A DNA stretch of 64,000 nucleotides from Adiantum capillus-veneris. Taxonomy: Eukaryota; Streptophyta; Polypodiopsida; Polypodiales; Pteridaceae. The stretch lies in assembly GCA_014529385.2 (NCBI GenBank), contig CM043964.1:134206420-134270419 (forward strand). The letters run 5' to 3'. The translations under genes were made by a program, and so were the position numbers. Below, piece by piece: positions 46,985 to 58,865 of this stretch; positions within the stretch are counted from its first letter, which is position 1, and each line of letters begins with the position of its first letter. The notes below the pieces were generated by a model. That model had not been told where the DNA came from. It saw only the letters and a list, made by a program, of their open reading frames with translations, and made no database searches.

Positions 46985-48600
46985 GTGCTTTGTGATAAAT
47001 TTAAATTGCTCAATAGATAAGTAGAATGTGCTAACCAAGAGGTTAGACTTCAGACTAGAAGTGCTTCATGTTATGAAGTGTTTTGAGATAGGTCTTAACT
47101 GCTTACTTGGAGTAGGAAGTGCTAACCAAGTGGTTAGAAAAAGCTTCATAGTGCTCATTGGTTCCTAGAAATTTCTTACAAATGCTTTAAAAGCATCTAA
47201 AAGTGATTTGAAGTGCTCAATGGTGCCTACAGTATGCTTGAAAATGCTTGATAGGTGGTAAGAAAGTGTTTCAAAGTGTTGAAAGGGTCCTTCAAAGTAA
47301 TTTGAAGTGCTTTGATATAGCTCTATACTGTTTACTAGGTGGTTATGAAGTTTTTATCAAGTGGTAAGGATTAAGTGAAGAGACTACTTTGAAGTGCTCC
47401 ACAATGCTAAATGGTGTTAAGAAATTACTTCAAAGTGCTTTCAAGGAAGCAATCAACACTTTGAAGCACTTAAACTCCTCACAAGGAGCACATAGTGGTG
47501 ACTAGGTGGTAAGAAAGTGCTTTGAAGTGCTTTATGGTGCAAAGAAAGTGGTAACCAAGTGGTTAATAGAAAGTGCTCTAAAATACTCAATAGTGCCCAC
47601 AATATGCTTGAAAGTGCTTAACATGTGGTTAGAAAGTGGTAACCAAGTGGTTAATAGAAAGTGCTTTGAAATAATCAATATTGCCTACAATATGCTTGAA
47701 AGTGCTTAACATATGGTCAAAAAGTGGTGAGAATGTGCTTGAAACTGTTGAAAGGGTCCTTGAATGTAGTTTGAAGTGCTTTGACATAGCTCTATACTAT
47801 TTACTAGGTGGTTTATAAAGTTTTGACCAAGTGGAAAGGATTGAGTAAAGAGACTGGTTTGAGTGCTCCACAATATTGAAGTGTGCTTAGAAAGTACTTC
47901 AAAGTGCTTTCAAGGAACCAATCTGCAATTTGAAGCACTTTAATTGCTCACCAAGATTAAAAGTGGTGACTAGGTGGTAAGAAAGTGTTAAAGTGCTTAT
48001 TATTGATCAGCAGGTGGTCAGAAAGTGATTTGAAATGGGTTTTGGTGCCAAGAAAGTGGTAATTAACCAGGTGCTTTGAAAGTGCTCTAAACAGCTCAAT
48101 GGTGCCTACAATATGCTTGAAAGGGCTTAATAGGTTGTCAAAAATTGGTGAGAAAGGGTCCTTGAAAGTACTTTGAAGTACTTTGACATAGCTCCTAACT
48201 GCTTACTAGGTGGTTATGAAGTTTAGACCAAGTGGCAAGGATTGAGTGAAGAGACTACTTTGAAGTGCTCGACAATGCTGAACAGTGCTTAGAAAGTACT
48301 TCAAAGTTATTTCAAGGAATCAATCTACACTCCGAAGCACTTCCTCTGCTCACAAGGAGTACAAAGTGGTGACTTGGTGGTAAGAAAGTGCTTTGAAGTG
48401 CTCAATGTTCTTAAATAGGTTGTTAGAAAGTGATTTGAAATGCTTTATGTTGCTAAGAAAATGGTTACTAGGTGCTTAGAAAGTGGTGACTAGGTGGTTA
48501 GAAAGTGCTCTGAAGTGCTCAATGGTGCTCAAAAGGTGGTTAAAAAGTGCTAAACAAGCTGTTAGAAAGTGCTAAGAAATGCCTAGAAATAATTTTGATA
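46985..48600. repeat. Satellite array of AAGTGCTTTGAAGTGCT-type motifs with a ~400-470-bp higher order
   Basis: Short motifs (AAAGTGCT, GAAGTGCT, AAGTGGT) recur throughout. The landmark AGGGTCCTT.AA.GTA returns at 47283, 47753 and 48155, each time followed by the same order of blocks (ACATAGCTC, TTACTAGGTGGTT, AAGGATT.AGT.AAGAGACT). It has a two-level repeat structure, probably in an intron of the broken gene. Confidence 0.88.
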
Positions 48601-48748
48601 AGATTTTGTCAAGCATTTTCTAATTTGCTTTGAATTCTTTAGAAGAAGTTGAATAGAAGCATTCTTCAAGTTTGTGCACTTAAGTCCATCCAAGCATGCA
48701 ATGATCTTACTCTCCGCTGTTGTTTATGCTTTGGTTGGTAGCAAAGGA

Positions 48749-49095
48749 ATAGGGCTTTGGAATTTGAATTAGAAGCCTTGACGTCTCAAAGAGAATTTAT
48801 GGATACAACCATCCAATATATCCACGAAAAGGGTAGAGGCATCATTGTCCCTTCACTGCTAACTAAAGCCTCTATTTTGAAACCATTTGTGTGTATTGGG
48901 GGTGACTGTGTTGCATGTGGGAAACCCCTCTCAGTTAATCACATGGCAGGGGTTTTCTCGCTGGAATGTCAACACAAATATCACCCATTTTGGTTTGCAG
49001 TTCTATGAGGCACTATGGCAGAGTGCACTCACCCATTGTGCACAGTAAAGATTCCAAGAATTTCCAAGTGCTCGGCACTCGAAATTGAGTACACA
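48749..49095 (+). pseudogene. Cys/His-rich zinc-binding exon of the broken gene
   Basis: Frame LEFELEALTSQREFMDTTIQYIHEKGRG leads to CVACGKPLSVNHMAGVFSLECQHKYHPFWF, then TGA at 49006-49008, after which the same frame goes on with GTMAECTHPLC. The spacing C-x2-C...C-x-H-x2-H...C-x3-4-C is RING-like or a related zinc fold; the expected Cys after YHP is Phe-Trp, so the site is damaged. RING-type folds often act in ubiquitin transfer, but nothing here proves that. Confidence 0.5.
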
Positions 49096-49157
49096 TAGCC
49101 GGAGGGTGGGTTCACTATACTCATCTTAAATCCACTTGTCATGAGATAAGTCCCTTA

Positions 49158-49420
49158 ACATGATTTTTTCCTTCACAGAAACCAATGATGACAAAAGTTC
49201 TCGTCTGCTTGAACTTGACGAGAACAATACAGAACTGTTTGAACTTGACGAGAATAACATAGAGTGATCTGAGGGTTTTCAGCATGGCAAGGCTGTTGTA
49301 AAAAGTGGGGATAGAGTGGAGGACCCCGAGGCTAAACCCTTGATGGTTGAGAACAATGGCAAGGAAACCACTGGACATGACTCCAGCAAGCTCTCAACCG
49401 ACAACCAAGAAGGTAATGAA
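49158..49420 (+). pseudogene. Acidic exon-like stretch
   Basis: Reads SSRLLELDENNTELFELDENN with a 36-bp duplicated unit (GAACTTGACGAGAA..), a stop, then EDPEAKPLMVENNGKETTG. A donor-like GGTAATGAAG lies at ~49411 and an acceptor-like TTCGAGCAG at ~49457. Likely a low-complexity exon of the same gene. Confidence 0.35.
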
Positions 49421-49774
49421 GTGCATATATGTAGTGTTTCATTTTTGTTCGAGCAGATTTTGGTTTCTTTTCCTAAACCTTATTGTGATCCCATCATTGG
49501 AAATCGCACATAAAGTGGAGGACGCAGAGGATGTGAAAACATTACTAGTAATTGCAAATACCCTATGGAAGAAACACAAGCGACAACGGGAGGAAGGAGT
49601 GCATCATCTAGATCCAAAGAAAAGTACTAATCAAGAATCCCCAAAACTCGCGCACATCAAAAACATGAAGTTCCATGTGCTTTTTGTGCTATTTACTTTT
49701 GAATATAAGATATATTTTTTGTCTCATGGTGTCAATCTTCACTAAAATTTACTGGGTGTGGTTTTTTAAGCACT

Positions 49775-50410
49775 GTGGTAGAAATACAAGCTATTGATAA
49801 TGCTGGGCACCGGCATTGTGATCAAGAATACCTGGGGCACTTTGATCGAGAGAAAACCTTAGTAACTCAGTTTCATGTTTCTCGCCTTTTAGAGGATAAT
49901 AGGCTGGCCTTGATTAGTAATATTAATGATTTGCTTATTGTCACTCACAACAAGAGAGAGGGACCAAGCCTGCCTAACATGGACATGCTGCACTTTTGGA
50001 AGGTGAAGGAGGACAATAATCTAAACCAATATGTGCACCATTTTGCAGAGTGTTTTATTCTTGGGGCTAGCCAGATTGTTGAAGTGTACATCTGGAACAC
50101 AAGCCCGTACCGAGACCTAGAAAAGAGGTTAGAATTGTGCTTGCCTCAGACCCACAGGTGCTTGAACGGGTGGATTGCAAAGGAGGCATGTAGTAGAAGC
50201 TCATGGCTTGACGAGCAAGGGGAAGAGATTGTCTTTATAGTCTTAGGAACTTTTTGGAAAGAGTTTCCACAATTCAACAAAGATAACACCCTCTTGCTAT
50301 ATGACAAATATTCTAGGTGCTGCTTGAACGACGAAGACTCCTATGGTATGCATCTTGCCTTCCCTAGAGGACCAGACGGAAGACCAATGGGAGAGGTTTA
50401 CGCACCATGA
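49775..50410 (+). CDS. Unknown ORF, likely last exon of the broken gene
   Basis: 211 residues open: ATG is weak as a start because coding-like text (TTTAAGCACTGTG) and an upstream splice acceptor are possible, so this is more likely an exon. Text is coding-quality and aromatic-rich (LHFWKVKEDNNLNQYVHHFAECF, then IVFIVLGTFWKEFPQF and RGPDGRPMGEVYAP). No known domain, no membrane segment, no signal peptide. It is the longest intact piece of this block. Plausible 3' UTR follows. Confidence 0.45.
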   Translation: MVEIQAIDNAGHRHCDQEYLGHFDREKTLVTQFHVSRLLEDNRLALISNINDLLIVTHNKREGPSLPNMDMLHFWKVKEDNNLNQYVHHFAECFILGASQIVEVYIWNTSPYRDLEKRLELCLPQTHRCLNGWIAKEACSRSSWLDEQGEEIVFIVLGTFWKEFPQFNKDNTLLLYDKYSRCCLNDEDSYGMHLAFPRGPDGRPMGEVYAP

Positions 50411-50900
50411 AGTTTTGCCATTTTTCTATGAGTGGAAGAAAATAGATAATCAATCGAAGCTGATCAGTGCTTGTAAATTGGATGCTAGAAGAAGAGGGTG
50501 GCAGACTCTTTGAAAAGTTGAATGTGTGAAGGGAAAATTATCGAGCGGCAAAGGCAAAGTGCTGCCTCCACAACCACGTTATAAAAGGCCACCTTCTGAT
50601 CTCCGGTCTCAACATAAATCTTAAGAGTTGTGTATCTGTGATCATGTATGTAGATCTGTGATGAGTTTGATAGTGTAACTCATGCTGAGGACTTCTTTTG
50701 TTTTGTAAGATGGGAAAAAAACCGACATTGTATTGCGGAATTCAATACTGATTTCTAATGTAGAAACATGATTTGCGATTCAATCAACCATTTTGTTGTG
50801 TGCCTTGCAAGATGTCTCATTAGAAGTTGATATTATATTGTTTTAGCAATTTTTCTTAGGGCTTTTGTAGAAGATAAAAATCAGCGATTAGTGAGTAGAA
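50411..50900. other. Probable 3' untranslated region and spacer
   Basis: I see no ORF of note in this stretch. Confidence 0.4.
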
Positions 50901-51520
50901 GTGCAAGCTATACCACTTGTGAAGTGTGTACCACATGCAAGTGGTTGAAAACCATTTACATTATGTAAACTAGTATCCACTAGCAAGTGGTTAAGAACCA
51001 GTTGAAAGAGGTTCTGAACCACTTGCAATGGCCTTTAGGACCACTTGCTAGGTCTTCTATTCCACTTGCAAGCACTTTGAAAGTGGTTCTGAACCACTCG
51101 TGCTAGTGGTTGGTATAACACTTGCCAGTGATTCTGAACCTTTTGCTAGTGGTTAAGATAGCGCTTGCCAGTGGTTAAGAACCTCTTGCCAGTGGTTCAA
51201 AACCACTTGTAGTGGTTAAGATAGCACTTGCTAGTGGTTAAGAACCACTTGAAGTGGTTAAGATAGCACTTGCCAGTGGTTTAGATAGCACTTGCTAGTG
51301 GTTCAAAACCAGTTGCTAGTGGTTAAGATAGCACTTGCTAGTGGTTTAGATAGCACTTGCAGGTCAAAACTATGTATACAAGCAAATGGTTCTAAAGCAC
51401 TTGCAAAGGACTTCTAGATCAGTTGCTAGGTCTTCTCCGCCACTTCCAAGTGCTTTGAAAGTGGTTTGGAAAAGATTCTAAACCACTTGCTAGTGGTTTA
51501 GATAACACTTGTAGGTGGTC
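50900..51520. repeat. Minisatellite of CACTTGC.AGTGGTT.AGATAG units
   Basis: Around 20 or more imperfect copies of a 22-28 bp unit built from CACTTGCTAGTGGTT and AAGATAG or AAGAACC. Because CACTTG..AGTGG pairs with CCACT..CAAGTG, the array is rich in short inverted repeats and could fold on either strand. Confidence 0.88.
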
Positions 51521-52595
51521 AATGATATTGAAACTACGTATTTAAGGGTGTCTTGACATTTTTGGGTGGCTCAAAGGGCCAGATATTTTTGTAAAATCTA
51601 GTTGAAGTTAGTTTAAAGCACTTGCAAGTGGATGGCAAGTTGTAAGCTACATGTACTCGAAAGAATAAAAAAGTGTTACAAACGCTTCATCTTTTGGATG
51701 AGGAACATAAGTTTTTATGAGGAACAGATACAAGAAAGCGGTACCCAATTATACTTTATGAGGTCAATGTGTTTTAAATAGGCTTGGTATCAGAGGGCAT
51801 GCTGTTGTAGATGTTCTCATACATGGTATCACTCAAAGTGTAGAAATTAGGCTCATTTCTCTTAGGATACAAGGGGGACTTAAGGCATCAAACTAGGTGC
51901 GAGTACATGGAAGCAGGGGGCCTATCATCTAATAACACATATCGTTTGGAGCGTCCCTCGAATTTATTGTAAAAGTGCCCCTCAACATAGAAGGAGTTCT
52001 TCTTTATCTGATTGCGTCACACATCCTTCTGAGTCACTATGGATAGCCTCTTCTCCGTGCAACACCTCAGTATATAAAAATCAGAGTCTTCCTCCTCAGT
52101 GTTGACTACAAAATTATCTCCAACTCATAAGGCATTGCTCAAATCATCGTGATGGCCAACATACATAGGTGCAAAAATCTCCTCGTCACTTGAAACATCT
52201 TCATTATGTCAGCCTCTATTGGTATGATCCTCAAGTACTGCCATGCTTCTACGTCATGATCTTTGTTTGCACATCTTCTCCATTGATTATGCACACCCAA
52301 GCATGATAGAATCAGGAAAGATTTCTACACCTCAGTGCAGTCGTATCTATTGAAGAGAAACCATTCACACAATGCATCGAACGTGATCCACTGATTTTAT
52401 TGCAATTCCATTCTATATCTCTCAGCACATACCCACCTTGATTTCCCAGAAGACCCTATCGACCTTGTTTGGGGATGACCAACAATCTTTCCAATTGTTC
52501 ATTAGGGTGAGGTAATTGACCACTGTTGCTGCATTATACAGGGGGATCTTGGTTTCATCATTCTAACTAACTTGAGTGATGGGGTGAGTATGTAG
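51521..52595. other. Stretch without an intact gene, possible minus-strand coding trace
   Basis: On the minus strand ~52110-51880 reads EEEDSDFYILRCCTEKRLSIV, a stop, then FYVEGHFYNKFEGRSKRYVLLDD and MYSHLV. It looks like decayed coding sequence, but I cannot name it. Confidence 0.35.
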
Positions 52596-53096
52596 ATGAC
52601 TGACATCTTACCTCGAGGGATGTGGGCGAATATACTCTCCCGCCTTATGGGGGAGGAGCATTTCCAAATTGGAGTGGAAGTGCAAAGGCCTATCACTACC
52701 ACGCATAACAAGCAAGAGAAAAAAAGGTTGATGTCTATGGATTTTATTGTACCTAATACATTCCGAGCTTGGTATCATTACGCTGCAGGGAACCCTGAGT
52801 TTAGACCACCTGAGCATAAACCCTCGCCTGCTTGGGAGTATCAAGTGGATACAATCCAAGTTGGGAAAGGAATTGTTGTCACTAATCAAATATTATACAT
52901 AAATGCTTATGAACTTACCCTAAGATCGACAAAGGAAACATGGATGGCCAGAAACATACTTCCTTTACTAATGGCTACGGATGCTTCGACATTGTTATGT
53001 TTAATGTATGGGGTCGTCAATGCCAAAACAACGACCAAAATTCCTTTAGCCCGGTACCTTGGAAGTTTCTCTTTGACTTATTTGGAAAGTCACTAA
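52596..53096 (+). CDS. Unknown ORF, 166 residues
   Basis: Open frame MTDILPRGMWANILSRLMGEEHF, with FRAWYHYAAGNPEFRPPEHKPSPAWEY and VGKGIVVTNQILYINAYELTLR. The Trp/Tyr/Pro-rich text looks like a real protein, not a repeat. No known motif, no start signal or splice site clearly decides its limits, and opposite-strand frames are shorter. It may be a fragment of a larger transposon or host gene. Confidence 0.4.
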   Translation: MTDILPRGMWANILSRLMGEEHFQIGVEVQRPITTTHNKQEKKRLMSMDFIVPNTFRAWYHYAAGNPEFRPPEHKPSPAWEYQVDTIQVGKGIVVTNQILYINAYELTLRSTKETWMARNILPLLMATDASTLLCLMYGVVNAKTTTKIPLARYLGSFSLTYLESH

Positions 53097-54262
53097 TCCA
53101 CAATCCTCACCATGTAAATTTTTTATACAATGCCTACAACAGAACTCAGTGCCTTGCAGATTGTGCAAATATACACAGCTCAATTGGATGGGACACATCG
53201 GATTGTTTCCAGAAGAGTCCGCTTACTTCGATGGAACGGGAGCTGGTCTCTTCAGACAGCTATTCCAGTGTTAGAGTTTAGAGCTACTGATTATCTAGGC
53301 GGTTCAATTATTAAGGACTAGAATTAAGTACTGGACTAAAACAAAGAACTGAATTAGAAAACTGTACTAAAATGGGAGACACAAACTGGAAGACTGGGAA
53401 TGGTATTCAAATTGGTAGTACAAAGATAATCAGTACAGTGTACAATAGGCTTAAACTTAAATGAAGTTTGAGAATTGATTACAGAAGTAAGCGATTACAG
53501 AGTTGAAGCTAAAAGATTATGAAGCTAATAGCTTATGAAGCTAGAAGTCTAGAAGCAAGAGCTCGTAAGCCAAAAGTTAAAAGGACTTCCAAAAGCCAAA
53601 AGCCCCGGAGACACTGTAGTGGGTCCTATTTATAGGCTTACAAAGTTACTATAGTAACTGCTGTAATTATTGCCAAATTACTACCGGTGTAGCAATTCCC
53701 ACTGGTCGGTCTTCTAAGGAGCAGTTCCCGCCTGCTGGGACTATCCTCGCCTTCTACATCCTTCCCTCCCTTTATTGAATTTTGGTATAAACCAAAATTT
53801 ACTTCTAACTAGAAAAGAAAATCCACCACTTGATTCTGATGTGTTGTTGAGAAAACCAATCTGGTTCCCTAAGTTGGCCAATGTTCCTCATGATAGTACT
53901 CTTTTGGTACTGCTAGCTTTATACCATACTTCATGCTTGTTGAGTGCTTGACACACATATAGTTTTAATTGCAAGGGTGTCCATCCAAGGAGATTCCAGT
54001 GCCTATTGGATGGTTGGGAAAATCCACCGTCTAATTCTGAGATGGAACTACCTAGTATCCTTCCACTGAATCCGCTTCCTCTTACCCTTCTTCTTTGTTG
54101 GTGCCTCAAAAGTCCCAGTGGCAACATTGTCCTTCTAAATAAGTCTGTAAATGGCCTCTTGCTCAAGTTGATCCTACTTTTTTGTGCTTATCTCAAATTC
54201 AAATGGCGTGAGGGCGTTGTAAGTTTTGGTGTCGGGATTATATAAACTACGTTTGCCCTTAG

Positions 54263-55175
54263 TCAAACGGATTCTAGCCAGTTTATGACAATGCGAGGCT
54301 GTGTGAATACATCCTGTAAAAGTGGTTGATTTGTATTCATTCTAGCTTTGAAGAGAATTTCTACCATTTCTCTGTATTGTGGTCCCAGTCCTGGTTTGGC
54401 AGTGATATCCTTTTCAGGAATCTTGGAGGACTCCATAGTCTGTTGAAGTAATTGATTTGTGACGTTCGTTAATCTACGGAGCTGGATCTTCCATTGACTC
54501 ATACAGAGGTTGAAATTTTGCATTTCTCCTTGTAAATCCATGACTGTGTCCATCTTAAGGGAATTATTGACCAATGATTGCCAGGCTTTTCATTCCATAG
54601 TAGCTAGCTCATACCAGTCCACGGAGTCCATTAGTGATGCTGAGATAAGTGAGCCAATCTACTGGTTCCGGATGTTGAGGATACAAGGCTGGGAAGAATT
54701 TTGGCAATTCCGCCTCCTTGGCTAGTAGAACATACAGGAGTACTGGAGAATTAGGGACAAACTCCAAAAAATTGAGGACAGTTTGGTTCTCCTGCTGCAT
54801 TATCTTCCTAATAATCCGAACCAGCTGAAAGATTTTTTGGAGAGCATTTGCATGTTCTCCTACTGACATTTGAGTTCTGGGTCCTTTACTGCTGGAAGGA
54901 TGATCATCAATGAAGGCCTGCACCCTCTAATCCAAGACACCTCTAGCAATCTGCATCTGAAGAAAGAGTTCTTTTAATTGACTCCTGACCTCCTTCATAC
55001 ATCTGTATGCAGGTCTCTTTCCTAGTAGCAAATCCAGTTCAATAGCTATGGAGTTACGATATGTAGTAGACTGTCTCTGCCAATGTGAATTGACTATCAT
55101 ACCATCAGAAGTCAATGTCCACTCAGGCACCTTTCCAGTAGCTGAATACTGCTGGGATGAACATGTAGTTTTCAT
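54263..55175 (-). pseudogene. Helical ORF chain Z of the minus-strand block
   Basis: Three pieces (55175-54927, 54923-54609, 54574-54263), each ended by a stop, look like one former helical, Gln/Leu-rich protein of ~300 residues. No catalytic motif. Confidence 0.35.
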
Positions 55176-55381
55176 AGCTCTTGATCATGAAAAGCAGCCA
55201 ACTTCCAGTGCTAAACCATCTCCATGGCTCCTACATACAGCCTTTGGAGGAATTCCAAATCAGAGATCAGAGTGTCATCCTCAAAATATTGTCTAGTAAT
55301 ATGAGCTTGTTGATGCCTTAAATCTCTTATTCAATGTGATGAGCTGCAAGGAGTGTTGTGCATCAACTTCAAAAGATACAG

Positions 55382-55972
55382 TCACAGCTTTGGCTTCTCC
55401 TTTGTTGTCTGGAGTGTGCTGTGACTGGTGTATTGGAGGTTCTCCAGTATTGCCCTTATGGTGCTAGTCGCTGCCTTGCTGCTGCTGATTGCAATAAATC
55501 TATAGACTGAGGGAACATCCAATGCGGCTCTGGGAATCCCTTGCCCACCACTAGCCTTACTTTTCTTCTTGGCGGCCTCATCTTCCTTAAGAGCATCACT
55601 GATCTGTTCTGCAGATGTTGTGCTGGGTTTTTTCTCATTAGGTAATCTGAAAGCATAAGCAATAGCTTTAGGTGTCACTGTTATTTTGATTCCGTTGACA
55701 GTGGAACTACCTTCATCAGCATCAAAAGAATCAAGGACTTGTTTAATAATTTAATAACATCTGCATCAAAGTCAAACCTCGTAACCTATACTACCACATG
55801 CAAACCCCATAGTTGTTGCAACAGTGATTCTGCCTGCTCATTAAACACATATCTGTGTATCTTGTTGTGTGAAATGAGTGGTAGGGAGGCCTAAATAGAA
55901 GTGATTATTGTTGCTGCAGTCTCACCCATTGTATCCTGCATCTTCTTTGACACTTTCTTGGGACCCATACCC
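55382..55972 (-). pseudogene. Unknown ORF Y of the minus-strand block
   Basis: A start at ~55972 (MGPKKVSKKMQ) is followed by stops and a frame change near 55740, then 98 open residues from 55678. Helix-rich with a Lys-rich hinge (DEAAKKKSKASGG). A short segment (VPSVYRFIAIS) recalls nucleocapsid-type proteins of plant negative-strand RNA viruses, but that is an impression only. Confidence 0.3.
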
Positions 55973-56148
55973 TAGGATGACTACAAAGCTGTAAACAAAG
56001 AAGACTTACTTGTGTATGCTAAGCTGCAGTGAGGTGTATCAGATAGTGTTGGATAGGGACCAGCAGAAGCTATCAACGAGGAGGTTTCAGGTTGGAGTGA
56101 AGAATTCTCGGAGCTTGGCGATGGCGAGTGCGTGACAGCAGGTAGGCA

Positions 56149-56655
56149 TCATGTAAGAGACTTATGAGGAAGATTTCCCACACACCTCACTATTATAGGT
56201 GTATGCACCATAAAAGATCCACTACTTACCATTCCTAGAGTTATGTGCACAAATGGCGACATGGCATACATGCATTGGTCATGATGTTCAATATTTGCTT
56301 TAATGATTACCACATTTATTCTAGTTGGCCCTTTTTTCCATAGAAATTGGTACTGATTTTGAAACTCCACTGGCTCTATTATTGGTACTGGTTCTGATAC
56401 TCGATTGACATGGAAAAGATTTAAAATAGCCAAATCAAACAATCCCTGGTCATCACTTCCTGGAATACCAGTATCATCACCTCTGGAAGTCTCCTTATCA
56501 TTAGAGTAATATAACTTGATCTTGGCCCCATTATAAACACCTTGCAACAGTAATCCAGATAAGTCTTTTAGCCTCAATGTGCTGTTGGGATTTAGGCCAA
56601 CTGGCCGGACATCCCACTTACTACTAACCCATCTACTAATATAACCATTATACAC
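56149..56655 (-). pseudogene. Unknown ORF X of the minus-strand block
   Basis: 168 residues with two proline-rich turns (EPVPIIEPVEF) and beta-rich text near the end. It lies upstream of the second ORF group and abuts the copia element at ~56700, which may have cut it. No known motif. Confidence 0.35.
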
Positions 56656-56781
56656 TTATTCTTTACTACAACAGAATAAGGAGCTGCAACAGGATAACGT
56701 TGTTGTGTGCTCCACCCAAAGCACGTCTCTCTCTCTCCCTCTGCTCTTGCACTTGCACACGCTTTCCACAGCACCTTCAAC

Positions 56782-56792
56782 TGGTATCAGAG
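56782..56792 (+). promoter_or_regulatory. Primer-binding site of the copia element
   Basis: TGGTATCAGAG, complementary to initiator tRNA-Met, 2 bp after the LTR end CTTCA. Confidence 0.9.
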
Positions 56793-57914
56793 AAGGGTTT
56801 GTGCTTGCCGTTTTTGCGTCCGTGCACACGAGCACTTTCAAAAGTGCAAACAGGTTTTTGATTTGTCATGAACAAATTCAGCGTTCTGAGGGCGTTTCCA
56901 GCAGGTGTCTTGCAATTTTACCCCCCTTTCAAAGCTGTTCGTGCAGTCGAAAGCTTCATCCGAGCTACACTTCAGGAGTTGTATTCTTCAACTCCACTTC
57001 TGCTACAGCTATAGGTATAGGTACAGGACACAGGTGCAAGTTGTTCAGAGACTATTTTGGGATGGTATATAGACATTTTATGGCTATTATGTGCTATTGA
57101 GACGGTGTTTATGGGCTGATTAGGAGCACTTTTTGGCATCGACATTGTCTCGGGTTTTTCAAGCATCCATCTCCTCACAGGTTCTTGCATACATACAGGA
57201 CATCCAAATTTCTTACTATAGGTTGCAGTGTTTAGCATCAACACAGATTTCAGTGGGAGTATTTGATGCACATATGCATTGTTTTGGCACTTTGGATAGT
57301 GCTTGAGCTCTTTTGGGAGCGGTTTTACTCCCTGTAGGGATTTGTTTACTACTTTCACATTTTGTTTGGCGCTTGTTTGAGCGCGTATACTGCACCTTGC
57401 AGTATTGTTGACAATGGATGTACGTTGAGTTGCAGAAATTGCCATATGTACCTTTTGTGGAGCCAATTTGGCTTGTTTCTGGCAGTCCCGACCGTTTCTA
57501 AGACTCGGTTCGAGGCCCTTTCTAAGACTAGGTTGGTTTCTTGTCTGCATACCTTTTGTGAGGGTCGATAGCCTGAGGTTTTCTTGAGCTGGGGGATTCT
57601 CGAACATTAAGATCCTTTCGGTGATACAGGTTGCTGGAGTACCCCTTTTTTCGTGGCCTCACCATAGGACATGTATAGAGAGGGCTAGGTGCATTTGACG
57701 CCGTGTTGACAGTCTTGGGTCAATTTTTTGACTTTTTATGCACAATAAGTGGTTGATGCGCCTGTCTTATGCTCTAAGAGCATTACTTTTTATGCGTTAC
57801 TGATCTCTTGTGACACTTTTGAATTGAGATTTTGTTAGTTTTTCTAGGGAAACTCTGCCAAATTTGTCCTAGAATTACCACTGTTTATCGCCATATTATC
57901 TTTAGCTTGCAGCC
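56793..57914 (+). other. Long untranslated leader of the copia element
   Basis: About 1.1 kb between PBS and gag without a plus-strand gene. A 211-residue minus-strand frame (57607-56972) has no recognisable content and is taken as chance. Confidence 0.6.
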
Positions 57915-58865
57915 ATGTCATCTAGTGGTGAAAAGGATATTTACAATAACCGGAAATTTGATGGGATGAATTTTGCTATCTGGAAAGAGCAGATTCAAGA
58001 TGTTCTTATACAAAAAGGCCAGCTAGATCCTATCATGGAGTTCCCAGAGGGCGAGTATACAAATGTTGAGTGGGAGAAACTTGATGCTAAGGCCAAATCT
58101 ACCCTCCGTTTGCATTTGGATGAATTTGTGTACTTTGCTATCGTTGGACAAAGGACTGCTAGAGATGTAGGGGAAAATGCCACTAATATGGTTTTCTTGA
58201 TGAAGAAGCTGTTTGACCTTCGTATGAAGAAAGAGGGCACTATTTCTACTCACATTAATGAGCTCAATATCATTTTCACTCAGTTGACCACTCAGGGTTT
58301 GGTCTTTGATGAGGAAATCAAATGTATCTTCTTGCTATGTAGTTTACCCTCATCTTGGGATACGTTTTGTACTACGATTAGCAACTCAACATCTGGTACC
58401 AGTCTAGTGTACAATGACATTCTTGGGAGTCTGTTTACCGAGGAGATTCGCAGGAAATCTCTCAAAGGCAAGAAGGATGGTGATGTGTATGTTGCTAGTG
58501 ATAGACAGAGGGGTCGCACTCAAAGTCGTGCCAAAAGCAAGGAACATGGGGGCTCACACAGTAAGTCTCGGGGTTCTATGAGTGATGTTCAGTCCTATCA
58601 CTACCATAAAAAAGGGCATGTGAAGAAGGATTGCAGGAAATGGCAGCAAAGCAAGAAGGATAAACAATTCGGTGAAACTTCTAAGTCTAATGATTCAAAC
58701 AAGGGAAAAGCAAAGTTAGAGGAGATGAATGTGCTAGAGTCTTCAAATGCTCCTATTGTAAAGACTCTTCCAGCGGTTTTTATGACACTTACCTCTGATG
58801 TATTGGTCTTCACAGCAGATCTACTTGTCGAGGCTCTTGTTACACAAGATGCGCAGTATGCATAG
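57915..58865 (+). pseudogene. gag: gag of the copia element
   Basis: 316 residues from MSSSGEKDIYNNRKFDGMNF, the usual start of a copia Gag, with the capsid-like domain (FAIWKEQIQDVL, LRLHLDEFVYFAI, INELNIIFTQL). The zinc knuckle has lost its first two Cys (Ser and Tyr instead; only the GH..KKDC half remains at ~58617-58636), so RNA binding is impaired. A TAG at 58863-58865 cuts it from the protease, which follows in frame. Confidence 0.88.

Larger units (their letters stand above)
53290..56660 (-). pseudogene. Broken minus-strand multi-ORF block of unknown origin
   Basis: Read downward from 56655, ORF pieces follow each other on one strand: 56655-56149 (168 aa), ~55972-55382 (two frames), 55175-54927, 54923-54609, 54574-54263 and 54166-53888. 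After them come a TATA-like CCTATAAATAGGACCC (~53629-53644, minus strand) and a non-coding leader-like stretch. Stops and shifts break every frame. Compact, same-strand genes with a TATA box at the downstream end would fit an endogenous viral element or an LTR-type element that ends in a promoter, but I found no RT, protease, integrase or zinc knuckle, so the origin stays open. Confidence 0.4.

Noticed and set aside
50900-51520. Regular short repeats resembling a CRISPR array
   Set aside because: There are no unique spacers of constant length and no cas genes; the units are an imperfect minisatellite in plant DNA. The same applies to 46985-48600.
56972-57607. 211-residue minus-strand ORF in the copia leader
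   Set aside because: No domain, lies antisense in a known untranslated leader, composition as expected by chance.
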